This document shows, in pieces, positions 63,885 through 64,000 of a DNA stretch of 64,000 bases. Source of the DNA: SHLQ01 sp964451305 (GTDB lineage Bacteria; Actinomycetota; Acidimicrobiia; Acidimicrobiales; SHLQ01); assembly GCA_964451305.1 (NCBI GenBank), contig CAYVHV010000001.1, positions 62,001 through 126,000 of the forward strand, read 5' to 3'. The notes beneath the pieces were generated by a model. It was not told where the DNA came from, searched no databases, and saw only the letters and a program-made list of their open reading frames with translations. The stretch's first letter is position 1. Every line of letters starts with the position of its first letter. Position numbers and translations under genes: made by a program.

Positions 63885-64000
63885 GACCTCAGCCTACGGA
63901 CAGATCGTTGGCTGGCGAACCGGGGTGAGAGCAGCTCCCATCGGGAACGAATTGCACCCAAAGGCGAAAAAAGCTGGGTAGAGCTGACACTAGGTGTCCT

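Overview
The window looks like a draft or metagenome-assembled scaffold from a high-G+C actinobacterium, most likely class Acidimicrobiia (Ilumatobacter-like). Evidence: an mtrA-mtrB-lpqB-type operon, DUF3040 next to dinB, a moxR-DUF58-tgpA cluster, a DUF222/13E12-type HNH endonuclease behind a Gram-positive type LexA box, and a Trp-rich 'PGWWMA..GGW.PPE' N-terminus of the kind common in Acidimicrobiia. The taxonomic call is inference from gene content. Two 100-N scaffold gaps are present (56174-56273, inside dinB; 63095-63194).

Layout. 1-5.1 kb: end of an ABC-2 permease; a ~1 kb gene-free stretch with two 81-bp hairpin repeats flanking a LacI-type palindrome; dinG-like helicase; uppS-recO. 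5.1-13 kb: LRR-like protein; metallopeptidase/VWA-like protein with its AAA+ partner; glyS; a pair of secreted lipoproteins (one a metzincin-type protease); a hormone-sensitive-lipase-family hydrolase. 13-16.3 kb: dnaG-rpoD-type sigma factor, tRNA-Asn, tRNA-Met. 16.3-27.6 kb: small exported or membrane proteins, an inositol-monophosphatase family enzyme, a large Pro-rich membrane protein, a SulP transporter, an LAATG-tailed surface protein, an acyl-CoA ligase/acyltransferase pair, and a coiled-coil Zn-ribbon protein. 27.7-33.6 kb: class A penicillin-binding protein with a Ca-binding-type tail, an SNase-LTD lipoprotein, a Trp-rich membrane protein, NUDIX hydrolase, tRNA-Val, DUF427. 33.6-41.9 kb: small enzymes, a LexA-controlled HNH endonuclease, an EamA transporter, a uridine-kinase fragment, RNase P RNA, Yip1, and a frameshifted DUF4333-like pseudogene. 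42-51.6 kb: rubrerythrin, trpD, NYN-domain protein, a Cys-rich small protein, queG, a GT4 glycosyltransferase, START-like protein, an ABC/SMC-like protein with a degenerate P-loop, ROK kinase and phosphofructokinase. 51.6-64 kb: lpqB-like/mtrB/mtrA, a second IMPase, dinB (broken by a gap), DUF3040, a 28-bp tandem repeat, tgpA-DUF58-moxR, a small conserved protein and an lplA-like ligase.

How the genes fit together: the window is mostly housekeeping. It covers replication and transcription (dnaG, sigma, recO, dinG, dinB), translation (glyS, three tRNAs, rnpB, queG) and envelope building and sensing (uppS, class A PBP, MtrAB-LpqB, GT4, PlsC). No prophage, integrase, CRISPR array or complete insertion sequence is visible.

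The most striking global signal is regulatory. Twenty-three start codons lie exactly 6-8 nt downstream of a TANNNT hexamer, which implies that most transcription units here make leaderless mRNAs. At the HNH gene the LexA box sits in the 17-bp spacer of such a promoter.
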